Notes: generated from the sequence alone by a model not told the origin. 10,776 nucleotides of DNA from CAYIYO01 sp964367715 (GCA_964367715.1 CAYIYO010000060.1:1-10776); one strand, 5' to 3'; positions 1 through 5,866 are shown, counted from the first letter of the stretch. A program made the numbers and translations.

Positions 1-22
1 AAAACTTAATTAATTAACTAAA

Positions 23-51
23 TTGACATTTAATTTATTAAATTATATAAT
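23..51 (+). promoter_or_regulatory. Consensus sigma70/sigma66-type promoter of the two-helix membrane protein gene
   Basis: TTGACA (23-28) and TATAAT (46-51) both match the major sigma factor consensus exactly and are separated by 17 bp, the optimal distance. The spacer is entirely A/T, a property known to favour chlamydial sigma66 promoters. The 22 bases upstream are also almost pure A/T, including the 12-bp palindrome TTAATTAATTAA at 6-17, and could act as an UP element. Counting 7 bases past the -10 puts the transcript start at about 58-59, on or next to the ATG at 59. Confidence 0.85.
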
Positions 52-58
52 ATATAAC

Positions 59-757
59 ATGAAACATTTAAACATAGAACAAAGTAAAATATTTTCGCTG
101 TCTGAGAACCCTTTTGCTTCTCGAGAGACCCCTCCGTCTTTTCAGGAGCTGCATCGCTTTAAAATGCAGATAGAAGAGAATAAAAGCGCTCTCCACCATT
201 ACCCTTATTCCCTTAATCATGGGAAGATGCTCCTTTATAAGGCCATTTTTCTTGGAATTTCCCTTATTTTTGCTGCCCTGGCCGGATATTTATACTCCAT
301 CTATTTCAATTGGACCTTTACGCTGCTTTTTGGGACCACAGGCGGCGTTCGTTCCTTTTTATGCGGATTCAGCCTCTTACTGTCTTTTGCCGCCCTGGTA
401 GTCGGCCTATGGATTCGTCCCGAGCGCGAGATTGCTCATTCTATTGTAAATAAAATTAAGCAGAAAGGGCGCAAGATTTTTTCTAAGAAGAAAGCGGAAT
501 TGTCCGGACATATGGCATCTCCTCGGATTGTCTCCGATCATGGAAATGTCTTATTTTGCGAGCATTATGAGCTGTGGTTGGAAGAGATTAACGATATCGA
601 AGAAGAGGTGTTGTTAATTTTGCAGAGAATCACACTTTCAAGAGTGTTGAGTGCGAAAGAAAAAGAGCGCCTTTATAACCAGGCGCTCTTAGAATTGCAG
701 TTGCGATTAGAAAGTCACCTCACCACCATTCATGGTGGTGGGGTGATTCACCATTAA
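59..757 (+). CDS. Hypothetical membrane protein with two transmembrane helices
   Basis: This 232-residue protein is not one I recognise. The reading frame is open upstream to a TTG at 23, but that codon is the -35 box of the promoter, so I start at the ATG at 59; there is no Shine-Dalgarno and the mRNA is probably leaderless. Residues 1-56 are hydrophilic. Two hydrophobic helices follow (about 57-82 and 100-119) with a Gly-rich loop between them. Then comes a basic stretch (130-145, including SKKK) and a charged, probably helical C-terminal half (165-220). The paired helices with a short loop resemble the bilobed domain of chlamydial inclusion membrane (Inc) proteins, but a plain inner membrane protein fits equally well. 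The last 14 residues are encoded by a perfect palindrome and may be under little constraint. The gene converges on pnp with a 4-base overlap of the ends. Confidence 0.8.
   Translation: MKHLNIEQSKIFSLSENPFASRETPPSFQELHRFKMQIEENKSALHHYPYSLNHGKMLLYKAIFLGISLIFAALAGYLYSIYFNWTFTLLFGTTGGVRSFLCGFSLLLSFAALVVGLWIRPEREIAHSIVNKIKQKGRKIFSKKKAELSGHMASPRIVSDHGNVLFCEHYELWLEEINDIEEEVLLILQRITLSRVLSAKEKERLYNQALLELQLRLESHLTTIHGGGVIHH
656..690 (-). terminator. Intrinsic terminator of pnp, antisense inside the neighbouring gene
   Basis: Read on the minus strand, AAGAGCGCC pairs perfectly with GGCGCTCTT (9 bp, 10-base loop; arms 682-690 and 663-671). The descending arm runs into a T-rich tail, TTTTTCTTT. It lies 64 bases past the pnp stop codon, where a terminator is expected, but inside the coding part of the convergent membrane protein gene. 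On the plus strand no T-run follows the hairpin, so it should act only on pnp transcripts. Confidence 0.65.
715..746. repeat. 15-bp near-perfect palindrome at the convergent gene junction
   Basis: TCACCTCACCACCAT (715-729) and ATGGTGGTGGGGTGA (732-746) are reverse complements except for one T/G position, with only 2 bases between them; in RNA the mismatch is a G-U pair on the plus strand. It encodes the C-terminus of the membrane protein and lies just after the pnp stop on the other strand. No T-run follows in either direction, so it is not a classical intrinsic terminator. It could stabilise 3' ends or block convergent polymerases. Confidence 0.6.
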
Positions 758-2871
758 ACTAAAGGGGCTGCTGCTGGCAGCGTTGCCTTCCGGCTAAGCT
801 TCACTTGACCACGTTCGTTGATATCGATTACCTTCACGCTGATCATATCGCCTTCTCTGGCGACATCTGTCATATTTTGAATGCGCGCATTGTCGTATTC
901 GGAGATATGGCACAAGCCTTCTTTTCCTGGTAGAATTTCGACAAAGACACCAAAGGCGACCACAGAGCGGACTTTTCCACTGTATACACGGCCGATTTCG
1001 ACTTCTGACGTCATTCCCAAGATAATCTCTTTTGCCTTGTTTAGACCTTCAAGATTACAAGAGGCGATGCAGATAAGACCATCGTCGTTGATATCAATTT
1101 CAACGCCTGTAGCTTCAATGATTGCGCGGATATTTTTTCCGCCTGGTCCGATGACTTCCCCAATTTTGCTTGGTTTAATCTGGATTGTTTCAATGCGTGG
1201 TGCATGCTGAGACATTTTTCCAAATGTTGGGCAAACTTCTAACATCTTTTTCAAAATGTGAACACGGCCTTCTTTTGCTTGCATTAGCGCCGTTTTCATG
1301 ATTTCAATGGTGATTCCTTCAACCTTGATATCCATCTGGAATGCGGTGATGCCTGTGGCATCGCCTGTGATCTTGAAGTCCATATCGCCGAGAGCATCTT
1401 CGATTCCTAGGATGTCTGATAATACAGTGTATTTTCCTTCTTCAAGAACAAGGCCCATCGCGATCCCTGCAACAGGACGCTTAATTGGAACACCGGCATC
1501 CATCATCGAAAGACATCCACCGCAGACCGAAGCCATTGAAGAGGATCCATTTGATTCTGTGATGTTGGATTCGAGACGAATTGTGTAAGGAAATTCTTCT
1601 TTTGGGGGAAGAGCAGCAGCGAGTGCGCGTTCTGCAAGTTTTCCGTGACCCACTTCGCGACGCCCTGGGGGTCCTACGCGGCCCACTTCTCCGACGGAGA
1701 AAGGAGGAAAAAAGTATTGAAGGTAGAAGCGCTCTGTGTGGTCTCCTTCAAGATTTTCGTAGCGCTGACCCATTGTTGCTCCACCGAGAGTACACACAGC
1801 AACTGCTTGTGTTTCTCCGCGTGTGAAAACAGCGCTGCCGTGTGCGCGTGGAAGGTAGCTTGTGATCACATCAATGTTACGGATCTCTGTTGTGGAACGG
1901 CCATCGCTACGGATGTTTTCGTCGACAATCATTTTGCGCATGAGATGCGAGGTGAGTTTTTTTAGTGCTTTTTGTACATCGAGAGGATTGTGACTTGGGC
2001 TTTCTACACCTTCTGGACATAGTGTCTGCATCACTTCTGCTTTGATGGCGCCTTGTGCTTCTTCGCGTGCTTCTTTTAGAGAGATACGAAGAGCGGTGTC
2101 TAGACGTTTTTCTGCCATCGCAGCGACTGCGTCATATGTTGCGTCTGGTAGGAACTTGAGTGCATTCATGTTCTTTTCTTTGCCGATCTCTTTCTGCCAT
2201 CCGAGGAGGGCATGACAAATTGTACGGATTGCCTGATGACCTGTTTCAATGGCTTGGAGGACTTGCTCTTCGCTTAAAAAGTCGCAGTAGCCTTCAATCA
2301 TCAAGACCGCGTCTTCTGTTCCTGCGAGCATTAAGTCGAGCGTTGATTCTGCTTGCTGTTGGATCGTTGGATTGACCACGAATTTTCCAGCAATCATTCC
2401 AACGCGGACAGCGCCGATTGGTTTAATCAATGGGATATCGGAAATAACGAGTGCAGCAGAAGCAGCACAGATCGCCATTGTTTCTGGTGCATTGACGCCA
2501 TCGTATGACCAGACGTAGGACAAAATTTGTGTTTCAGTGAAGTAGCCATCGACAAACATTGGACGGAGAGGACGGTCGATTAAACGGCAGACCAACGTCT
2601 CTTTTTGTGTCGGTTTTCCTTGACGTTTGATGAATCCGCCTACAGTTTTTCCTGCAGAAGAAAAGTTTTCTTGGTAGTCGACGCGCAGTGGAAGAAAATC
2701 GCCTGTAGGAGAAGGAGCTGCTGCGGCACTAGCGGCGCAGAAGACCATTGTTTCGCCTACGCGGACGATGACGGCAGCATTGGCTTGACGGGCGATGACG
2801 CCTGTCTCAAAAGTCATTTGCTGACCACCGATGTCAATTGTTAATGATTTACGTTGTGATGATAGTGTCAT
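754..2871 (-). CDS. pnp: Polyribonucleotide nucleotidyltransferase (PNPase)
   Basis: PNPase is a trimeric 3'-5' phosphorolytic exoribonuclease that degrades mRNA and can also add tails. At 705 residues it has the usual length and full domain order: first RNase PH core (about 12-145), helical linker (150-310), second RNase PH core (315-545), KH domain (560-620, GPGGKNIR at 575-582) and S1 domain (625-695). The catalytic acidic pair and lysine are present in EDALGDMDFK (D492, D498, K500, matching E. coli D486, D492, K494), as is the phosphate-binding NGSSS (441-445). An AGGAG on the minus strand (2883-2887) sits 11 bases before the ATG. It lies downstream of rpsO in the same direction, as in many bacteria, but separated by a terminator and a leader with a long hairpin that suggests autoregulation. 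Its 3' end overlaps the convergent gene by 4 bases. Confidence 0.98.
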   Translation of the reverse strand: MTLSSQRKSLTIDIGGQQMTFETGVIARQANAAVIVRVGETMVFCAASAAAAPSPTGDFLPLRVDYQENFSSAGKTVGGFIKRQGKPTQKETLVCRLIDRPLRPMFVDGYFTETQILSYVWSYDGVNAPETMAICAASAALVISDIPLIKPIGAVRVGMIAGKFVVNPTIQQQAESTLDLMLAGTEDAVLMIEGYCDFLSEEQVLQAIETGHQAIRTICHALLGWQKEIGKEKNMNALKFLPDATYDAVAAMAEKRLDTALRISLKEAREEAQGAIKAEVMQTLCPEGVESPSHNPLDVQKALKKLTSHLMRKMIVDENIRSDGRSTTEIRNIDVITSYLPRAHGSAVFTRGETQAVAVCTLGGATMGQRYENLEGDHTERFYLQYFFPPFSVGEVGRVGPPGRREVGHGKLAERALAAALPPKEEFPYTIRLESNITESNGSSSMASVCGGCLSMMDAGVPIKRPVAGIAMGLVLEEGKYTVLSDILGIEDALGDMDFKITGDATGITAFQMDIKVEGITIEIMKTALMQAKEGRVHILKKMLEVCPTFGKMSQHAPRIETIQIKPSKIGEVIGPGGKNIRAIIEATGVEIDINDDGLICIASCNLEGLNKAKEIILGMTSEVEIGRVYSGKVRSVVAFGVFVEILPGKEGLCHISEYDNARIQNMTDVAREGDMISVKVIDINERGQVKLSRKATLPAAAPLV

Positions 2872-2936
2872 TCTCTATTCAACTCCTAAAAGTTTGCGTT
2901 GATTTCGTTTGGTGAGAGGGGAAGCAGAGTTCATTC

Positions 2937-3003
2937 GATAGAATTCAGATCACAATCTTTAATCGAGAAAGGGCGGATTCAAAATTGTCATCTGATTTCT
3001 ATC
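2937..3003 (-). promoter_or_regulatory. Long imperfect hairpin in the pnp leader, candidate autoregulatory RNase III site
   Basis: In the transcript, 2976-3003 pairs with 2937-2964: 28 positions, 25 paired (one as G-U), three isolated mismatches, and an 11-base loop (2965-2975). The 3' foot is 65 bases before the pnp ATG and the 5' foot is 23 bases after the rpsO terminator. In E. coli the pnp leader forms a comparable long stem that RNase III cuts and PNPase then processes, destabilising its own mRNA. That role here is inference from position and shape. I see no convincing promoter between the terminator and the hairpin, so the leader may come from read-through of rpsO transcription. Confidence 0.6.
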
Positions 3004-3026
3004 CGTTTGTCTGCTCCCTAAAACAG

Positions 3027-3055
3027 AAAAGGCAGCTCTGGTGAGCTGCCTTTTT
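3027..3055 (-). terminator. Intrinsic terminator after rpsO (bidirectional in form)
   Basis: GGCAGCTC (3031-3038) and GAGCTGCC (3043-3050) form a perfect 8-bp stem with a TGGT loop on the plus strand, flanked by AAAA and TTTTT. On the minus strand the stem is therefore followed by TTTT, 17-22 bases past the rpsO stop. The flanking A/T runs make it symmetrical, but only minus-strand transcription has a gene to end. It should attenuate rpsO transcription before pnp, as the t1 terminator does in E. coli. Confidence 0.85.
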
Positions 3056-3071
3056 ACTTCTTAAAAAGCAA

Positions 3072-3341
3072 TTATCTTCGTAGTTTCAGCTTAGTAATCA
3101 GCGACTGATATCGAACGGTATCCGTTGAATTCAGGTAATCCAATAGTCGACGGCGTTGACCGACCAACTTAAGGAGAGCCAAGCGCGACGCGTGGTCCTT
3201 TGGACTGCGCTTCAAATGCTCTGTCAATTCCACAATGCGTTCTGTTAAGATAGCGATTTGGACGTCAGCAGACCCAGTATCTTTTTCGTGAAGCTGAAAC
3301 TTCTTAGTAATCTCTTCTTTTGTGCCTTTATCTAGAGACAT
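3072..3341 (-). CDS. rpsO: 30S ribosomal protein S15
   Basis: S15 is a primary binder of 16S rRNA in the central domain and helps form the inter-subunit bridge. The product is 89 residues, the standard length, and carries the family signature: DTGSADVQ (21-28), KDHASRLALLKLVGQRRRLLDYL (48-70) and the C-terminal LKLRR. The start is fixed by GGGGGA (minus strand, 3350-3355) eight bases before the ATG. It has its own promoter (3423-3451) with a roughly 75-base leader and ends at an intrinsic terminator, so it can be expressed without pnp. S15 often represses its own translation through a leader structure; this leader has small palindromes that could serve, but the motif is not one I recognise. 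Confidence 0.98.
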   Translation of the reverse strand: MSLDKGTKEEITKKFQLHEKDTGSADVQIAILTERIVELTEHLKRSPKDHASRLALLKLVGQRRRLLDYLNSTDTVRYQSLITKLKLRR

Positions 3342-3422
3342 TCAGCGAATCCCCCATTAATGTTTTTTATTTGTGCCTTTGGCAGGCGTGATTTCTTAAC
3401 GATTCGTTAGGATCTTATTAAG

Positions 3423-3451
3423 ATTATATCACATAGGAGGTTTCCACGCAA
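3423..3451 (-). promoter_or_regulatory. rpsO promoter
   Basis: On the minus strand TTGCGT (3446-3451) and a perfect TATAAT (3423-3428) are 17 bp apart. The predicted start is near 3416. The leader from there to the ATG is about 75 bases. It holds TAACGA-a-TCGTTA (3397-3409) and TGCC-aaa-GGCA (3375-3385), two small inverted repeats that might fold. The promoter begins just past the stop codon of the preceding small gene. Confidence 0.75.
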
Positions 3452-3469
3452 GAGGAAGCTTCACATTCC

Positions 3470-3724
3470 TCAAACCTTTGAATCCAGGATCACTTCAATA
3501 TACGGGGGGTATTTACCTAGGGGATCCTTTCTGACAGCCAATTTAAAAGGAATGGTGATGATTCCATGGTGTTTGGCGAGCTGCAATTCGTCCCATATTT
3601 TCTTTTTTAAAGTATCGTCGGGCTCTTCTCCCTTATATTTCTTTAAAATCTGTTGAATAATCTCTTTTTCTTCACGACGAATGATCTCGACGCCATAAAA
3701 TGGGTGCTCTTCCTCATGTTCCAT
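3470..3724 (-). CDS. Small hypothetical protein upstream of rpsO
   Basis: I do not recognise this protein. Two start codons lie close together. The first (3728-3730) immediately abuts the AAGGGGA ribosome binding site (3731-3737), whereas the second (3722-3724) stands six bases from it, so I choose the second, giving 84 residues. It is soluble and charged: an acidic, His-containing N-terminus (MEHEEEHPFYG), a helical middle rich in Lys/Glu (17-45), and a probable beta-rich end with hydrophobic IITIPFKL and PPYIEVIL stretches. It runs in the direction of rpsO, but rpsO has its own promoter only about 20 bases downstream, so co-transcription is optional. It is divergent from the coiled-coil gene at 3812. 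The clear ribosome binding site and compact frame argue that it is real. Confidence 0.7.
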   Translation of the reverse strand: MEHEEEHPFYGVEIIRREEKEIIQQILKKYKGEEPDDTLKKKIWDELQLAKHHGIITIPFKLAVRKDPLGKYPPYIEVILDSKV

Positions 3725-3754
3725 TGCCATTCCCCTTGCTATTTCGATATGGAG

Positions 3755-3784
3755 TTGGTATTCTCTGAAACTGTATTTTATACA
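3755..3784 (+). promoter_or_regulatory. Possible promoter of the coiled-coil protein/tadA cluster
   Basis: TTGGTA (3755-3760) and TATACA (3779-3784) are 18 bp apart, each 4 of 6 to consensus; the predicted start near 3791 leaves a roughly 21-base leader ending in GAGAGGA (3797-3803), eight bases before the ATG at 3812. The same A/T-rich interval must also hold the promoter for the divergent small gene, for which TATAAA on the minus strand (3777-3782) is the only candidate -10. Confidence 0.35.
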
Positions 3785-3811
3785 TTAATTTAAATTGAGA
3801 GGATACCCGAT

Positions 3812-4486
3812 ATGTTAAAAGACACAAGTTATAAAGAAAAGTTTATATTGTTGAAGCCATGGATGCCATCGATCGTGGAAACAGTAAAGAAAGATTTGAA
3901 AAACGATCACCTAAAAAATGACTGGCAGTTTTGCAAAAAATACATTGGCAACAAAAACATTCATAAAATCTCCATCGAAGAACTTGCCGATGCATATAGT
4001 AAAGCCATGGAAACAGAAGACGACGTCGAAGAGTTGGGAGAGTTTATCTCTAACCGCTGGCTGATGCGCAACACAGAAATTTACGGCTACTTCGAAGAAG
4101 AACTCAAAAAAATTGCAGACGACTTCACAACTTTAGAAGTTATTGATGCATCGACTTCACACAAAATTGTTGACGGCTCTGTCGAACAGTTTGGCGCACC
4201 GCGCACTTACCTTTTTTCCGTCATCAACGCCGTTGTCTTCCCTAAAGAAGTCTACGAAAAGCTAGAAAAAACTGCCGGCAACGAAGTAAAAGCAAAAGCG
4301 AAACAAGAAGAAGAAAAACTTGAACAGCTCAGCATGGAAGCGCGCGAACGCACGTACCAACAACAAATTAAACGCTTAACCGATAATTTTGAAAAAAAAT
4401 TGATCGGATTAGAAAAAAAATATCATACTGATGTCACTGCTTTGAAAAAGCAAATCGCTTGCTTACAAAAGAAAGTGCAAGGATAG
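3812..4486 (+). CDS. Hypothetical protein with C-terminal coiled coil
   Basis: The 224-residue product is not one I can assign. It has no signal peptide and no transmembrane helix, so it should be cytosolic or secreted by a non-Sec route. Residues 1-150 look like a mostly helical globular domain with conserved-looking aromatic patches (LKPWMPSIV at 14-22, NRWLMRNTEIYGYFEEEL at 81-98). Residues 157-222 are a nearly unbroken Lys/Glu/Gln-rich coiled coil, which suggests oligomerisation. GAGAGGA eight bases upstream supports the ATG. It is the first gene of a tight rightward cluster: the stop codon is only four bases before the tadA ATG, and the tadA ribosome binding site lies over its last codons, so the two are probably translationally coupled. 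Whether that reflects a shared task with tadA is unknown. Confidence 0.85.
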   Translation: MLKDTSYKEKFILLKPWMPSIVETVKKDLKNDHLKNDWQFCKKYIGNKNIHKISIEELADAYSKAMETEDDVEELGEFISNRWLMRNTEIYGYFEEELKKIADDFTTLEVIDASTSHKIVDGSVEQFGAPRTYLFSVINAVVFPKEVYEKLEKTAGNEVKAKAKQEEEKLEQLSMEARERTYQQQIKRLTDNFEKKLIGLEKKYHTDVTALKKQIACLQKKVQG

Positions 4487-4490
4487 GTTG

Positions 4491-5024
4491 ATGGAGCGCT
4501 TTCCTCTCACAATTGTTCCTACGAACGACGATGAACGCTTTATGCTGGAAGCCTTGAAAGAGGCATGGAAAGCATTTCAAGCAAAAGAGGTCCCTGTCGG
4601 CGCCGTTTTGGTGCAACAGGGACGCATTATCGCCCGCGGCCACAACCAAGTAGAAATGCTTAAAGATGCAACAGCACACGCAGAAATGCTCTGCATTACA
4701 AGTGGAGAAGCCGCATTGGACAATTGGAGACTGGCAGAAACAACCCTCTATTGCACCATCGAGCCCTGCAGCATGTGTGCCGGAGCAATGCTTCTAGCGC
4801 GCGTTCCGACCCTTGTCTGGGGGGCTCCCGATATCCGCCACGGAGCAAATGGATCGTGGATCAACCTCCTTGCTCAGGAACATCCCATGCATTCCATTGA
4901 GATACGAAACGGCGTTTTACAAGACGCCGCTGCGTGGATGCTAAAAGAGTTTTTTCAACTGCGCCGTAACGAAAAGAAAAAAACAAATGAGGACGACTGT
5001 TTTGACAACCCAGACGACGATTGA
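4491..5024 (+). CDS. tadA: tRNA adenosine(34) deaminase TadA
   Basis: TadA is a zinc deaminase, working as a dimer, that converts A34 to inosine in tRNA-Arg(ACG), allowing one anticodon to read three codons. The protein has 177 residues and the complete cytidine/deoxycytidylate deaminase fold: VGAVLV (36-41), zinc ligand and proton shuttle in HAE (H63, E65) and PCSMC (C93, C96). An in-frame TTG one codon earlier is less likely: AAGGA (4479-4483) stands seven bases before the ATG. Residues 159-177 form a basic-then-acidic tail (KKK, then DD and DDD) beyond the catalytic fold; the final part is encoded in the region that overlaps the next gene and may be a by-product of that overlap. In Chlamydia the same gene (cumB/CT844, from memory) also adjoins rpsO-pnp. 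Confidence 0.95.
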   Translation: MERFPLTIVPTNDDERFMLEALKEAWKAFQAKEVPVGAVLVQQGRIIARGHNQVEMLKDATAHAEMLCITSGEAALDNWRLAETTLYCTIEPCSMCAGAMLLARVPTLVWGAPDIRHGANGSWINLLAQEHPMHSIEIRNGVLQDAAAWMLKEFFQLRRNEKKKTNEDDCFDNPDDD

Positions 5025-5271
5025 AAAGACTATCGAAGAAATGATTGCCCATCAAGAAAAGGTACTTTTTGATTGTGGACGCCGCCTCATCCCCACGCTG
5101 ACGACAGAAGATATTTTGCAACCGCACGACTATCCGCTGCTTGAACTCAATCCTCACTTTCGTTATGAAGAAGGGGTTCTTTCCGGATTGATGACAGTGC
5201 ACGCAGCTCTTAAAGCCCAAAAAATGGATCGATTACATTATAACCCCGGTGATGACAATGAATCAAACTAA
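4987..5271 (+). CDS. Hypothetical protein overlapping the end of tadA
   Basis: The 94-residue product is not one I recognise. It is soluble, with a Thr-rich N-terminus, a helical section (IEKTIEEMIAHQEKVLFDCG), an acidic/aromatic middle (TEDILQPHDYPLLELNPHFRYEEG) and a helical segment SGLMTVHAALKAQ. The start is uncertain. ATG 4987 has no ribosome binding site and overlaps tadA by 38 bases. TTG 5002 has GAGGA (4989-4993) eight bases upstream and would shorten the overlap to 23 bases. The frame then continues well past tadA and ends 14 bases inside the next gene. The close packing and two overlaps in the same direction support a co-translated gene rather than a chance frame. Confidence 0.7.
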   Translation: MRTTVLTTQTTIEKTIEEMIAHQEKVLFDCGRRLIPTLTTEDILQPHDYPLLELNPHFRYEEGVLSGLMTVHAALKAQKMDRLHYNPGDDNESN

Positions 5272-5680
5272 CAACAAATGCCCTTGTTCGAGTGGAAAAT
5301 CGTACGAGGAATGCTGCGGAAAATTTCACGAAGGAACACTCCCTAAAAAAGCGTCTGAACTCATGCGTTCACGTTACAGTGCCTATGCGCTGGGAATGGC
5401 GGATTATATCATGGGAACAACACATCCTAAATATGGTGCATACCAGCATGATAAAAAATCGTGGAAAAAACAAATTCTTGCTTTTTCTAATGGAGCGACT
5501 TTTCGTAAGTTAGAAATTTTATCGGATCATGAAGGCGACATCGAAGCATTTGTTACATTTACTGCGTACCTTGATCGTGAGGGAGACGATATCACTTACA
5601 CTGAGCTTAGCCGCTTCATCAAAGAAGGCGACCGTTGGTTGTATGCGGAAGGAAAGATCGGTCCTGGCGCAGTTGCGTAA
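5258..5680 (+). CDS. YchJ family protein with SEC-C zinc-binding motif (UPF0225)
   Basis: The N-terminus carries the SEC-C motif CPCSSGKSYEECCG (C8, C10, C19, C20), the small zinc-binding module also found at the end of SecA. It is followed by the YchJ/NTF2-like domain with the typical ASELMRSRYSAYALG and DYIMGTTHP signatures and a cone-like sheet ending near GDRWLYAEGKIG. Function of the family is unknown; the zinc motif suggests binding to a protein or nucleic acid partner. At 140 residues it is close to the family's usual length of about 150. Possible starts are ATG 5252 and ATG 5258; GGTGA five bases before 5258 slightly favours the latter. It overlaps the preceding gene and closes the tadA cluster. 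A T-run terminator is not visible behind it, only the inverted repeat at 5694-5742. Confidence 0.88.
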   Translation: MNQTNNKCPCSSGKSYEECCGKFHEGTLPKKASELMRSRYSAYALGMADYIMGTTHPKYGAYQHDKKSWKKQILAFSNGATFRKLEILSDHEGDIEAFVTFTAYLDREGDDITYTELSRFIKEGDRWLYAEGKIGPGAVA

Positions 5681-5693
5681 AAATTAAACGACC

Positions 5694-5742
5694 ACAGAGA
5701 ACACAGAGAGTTTTTCTCTAGGGAGATCTTCGTGTTCTCTGT
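5694..5742. repeat. CACAGAGAAC-type inverted repeat
   Basis: ACAGAGAACAC (5694-5704) and GTGTTCTCTGT (5732-5742) are perfect 11-bp inverted arms. Inside them AGAGA (5705-5709) and TCTCT (5715-5719) form a second small stem. The unit ACAGAGA occurs twice in the left arm (5694-5700, 5703-5709) and ACAGAG twice on the opposite strand at the right (5737-5742 and 5746-5751). From memory, CACAGAGAACACAGAGA-like sequences occur as dispersed intergenic repeats in diverse bacteria. On the minus strand the element is followed by a T-rich run, but it points into ychJ. Confidence 0.6.
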
Positions 5743-5812
5743 ACACTCTGTCTCGACTTTAGGATAAAAGATACACTAGCGCTTCACTGCGTTCCGACCT
5801 GGACTGTGACAT

Positions 5813-5827
5813 AGGCTCTTCGAGCCT
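5813..5827. repeat. Short hairpin beside the assembly gap
   Basis: AGGCTC-TTC-GAGCCT is a perfect 6-bp stem with a 3-base loop. It sits 39 bases from the gap in a stretch (5743-5866) with no gene that I can support; the minus strand here has a short GC-rich run (GGTCGGAACGCAGTGAAG, 5783-5800) of the kind often found in repeats. Confidence 0.4.
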
Positions 5828-5866
5828 GATGCAACCACTTACTTTCCTAATATATACACAAGTGAA

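Noticed and set aside
23..58. Upstream extension of the first gene to TTG at 23
   Set aside because: The TTG is the -35 hexamer of a consensus promoter, and the extra 12 residues are encoded by the promoter itself.
881..1965. Several open frames of 80-109 codons on the plus strand inside pnp, and similar ones inside ftsH
   Set aside because: They lie fully antisense to well-recognised genes, have no ribosome binding sites that stand out, and their translations look like reverse-strand shadows.
3004..3030. A pnp-specific promoter between the rpsO terminator and the leader hairpin
   Set aside because: No pair of boxes with reasonable match and spacing was found on the minus strand.
3452..3471. 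Minus-strand hairpin GAGGAA/TTCCTC at the end of the small gene as a terminator
   Set aside because: The stem is only 6 bp, the loop is 8 bases, and the tail TTGCGT is weak and better explained as the rpsO -35 box.
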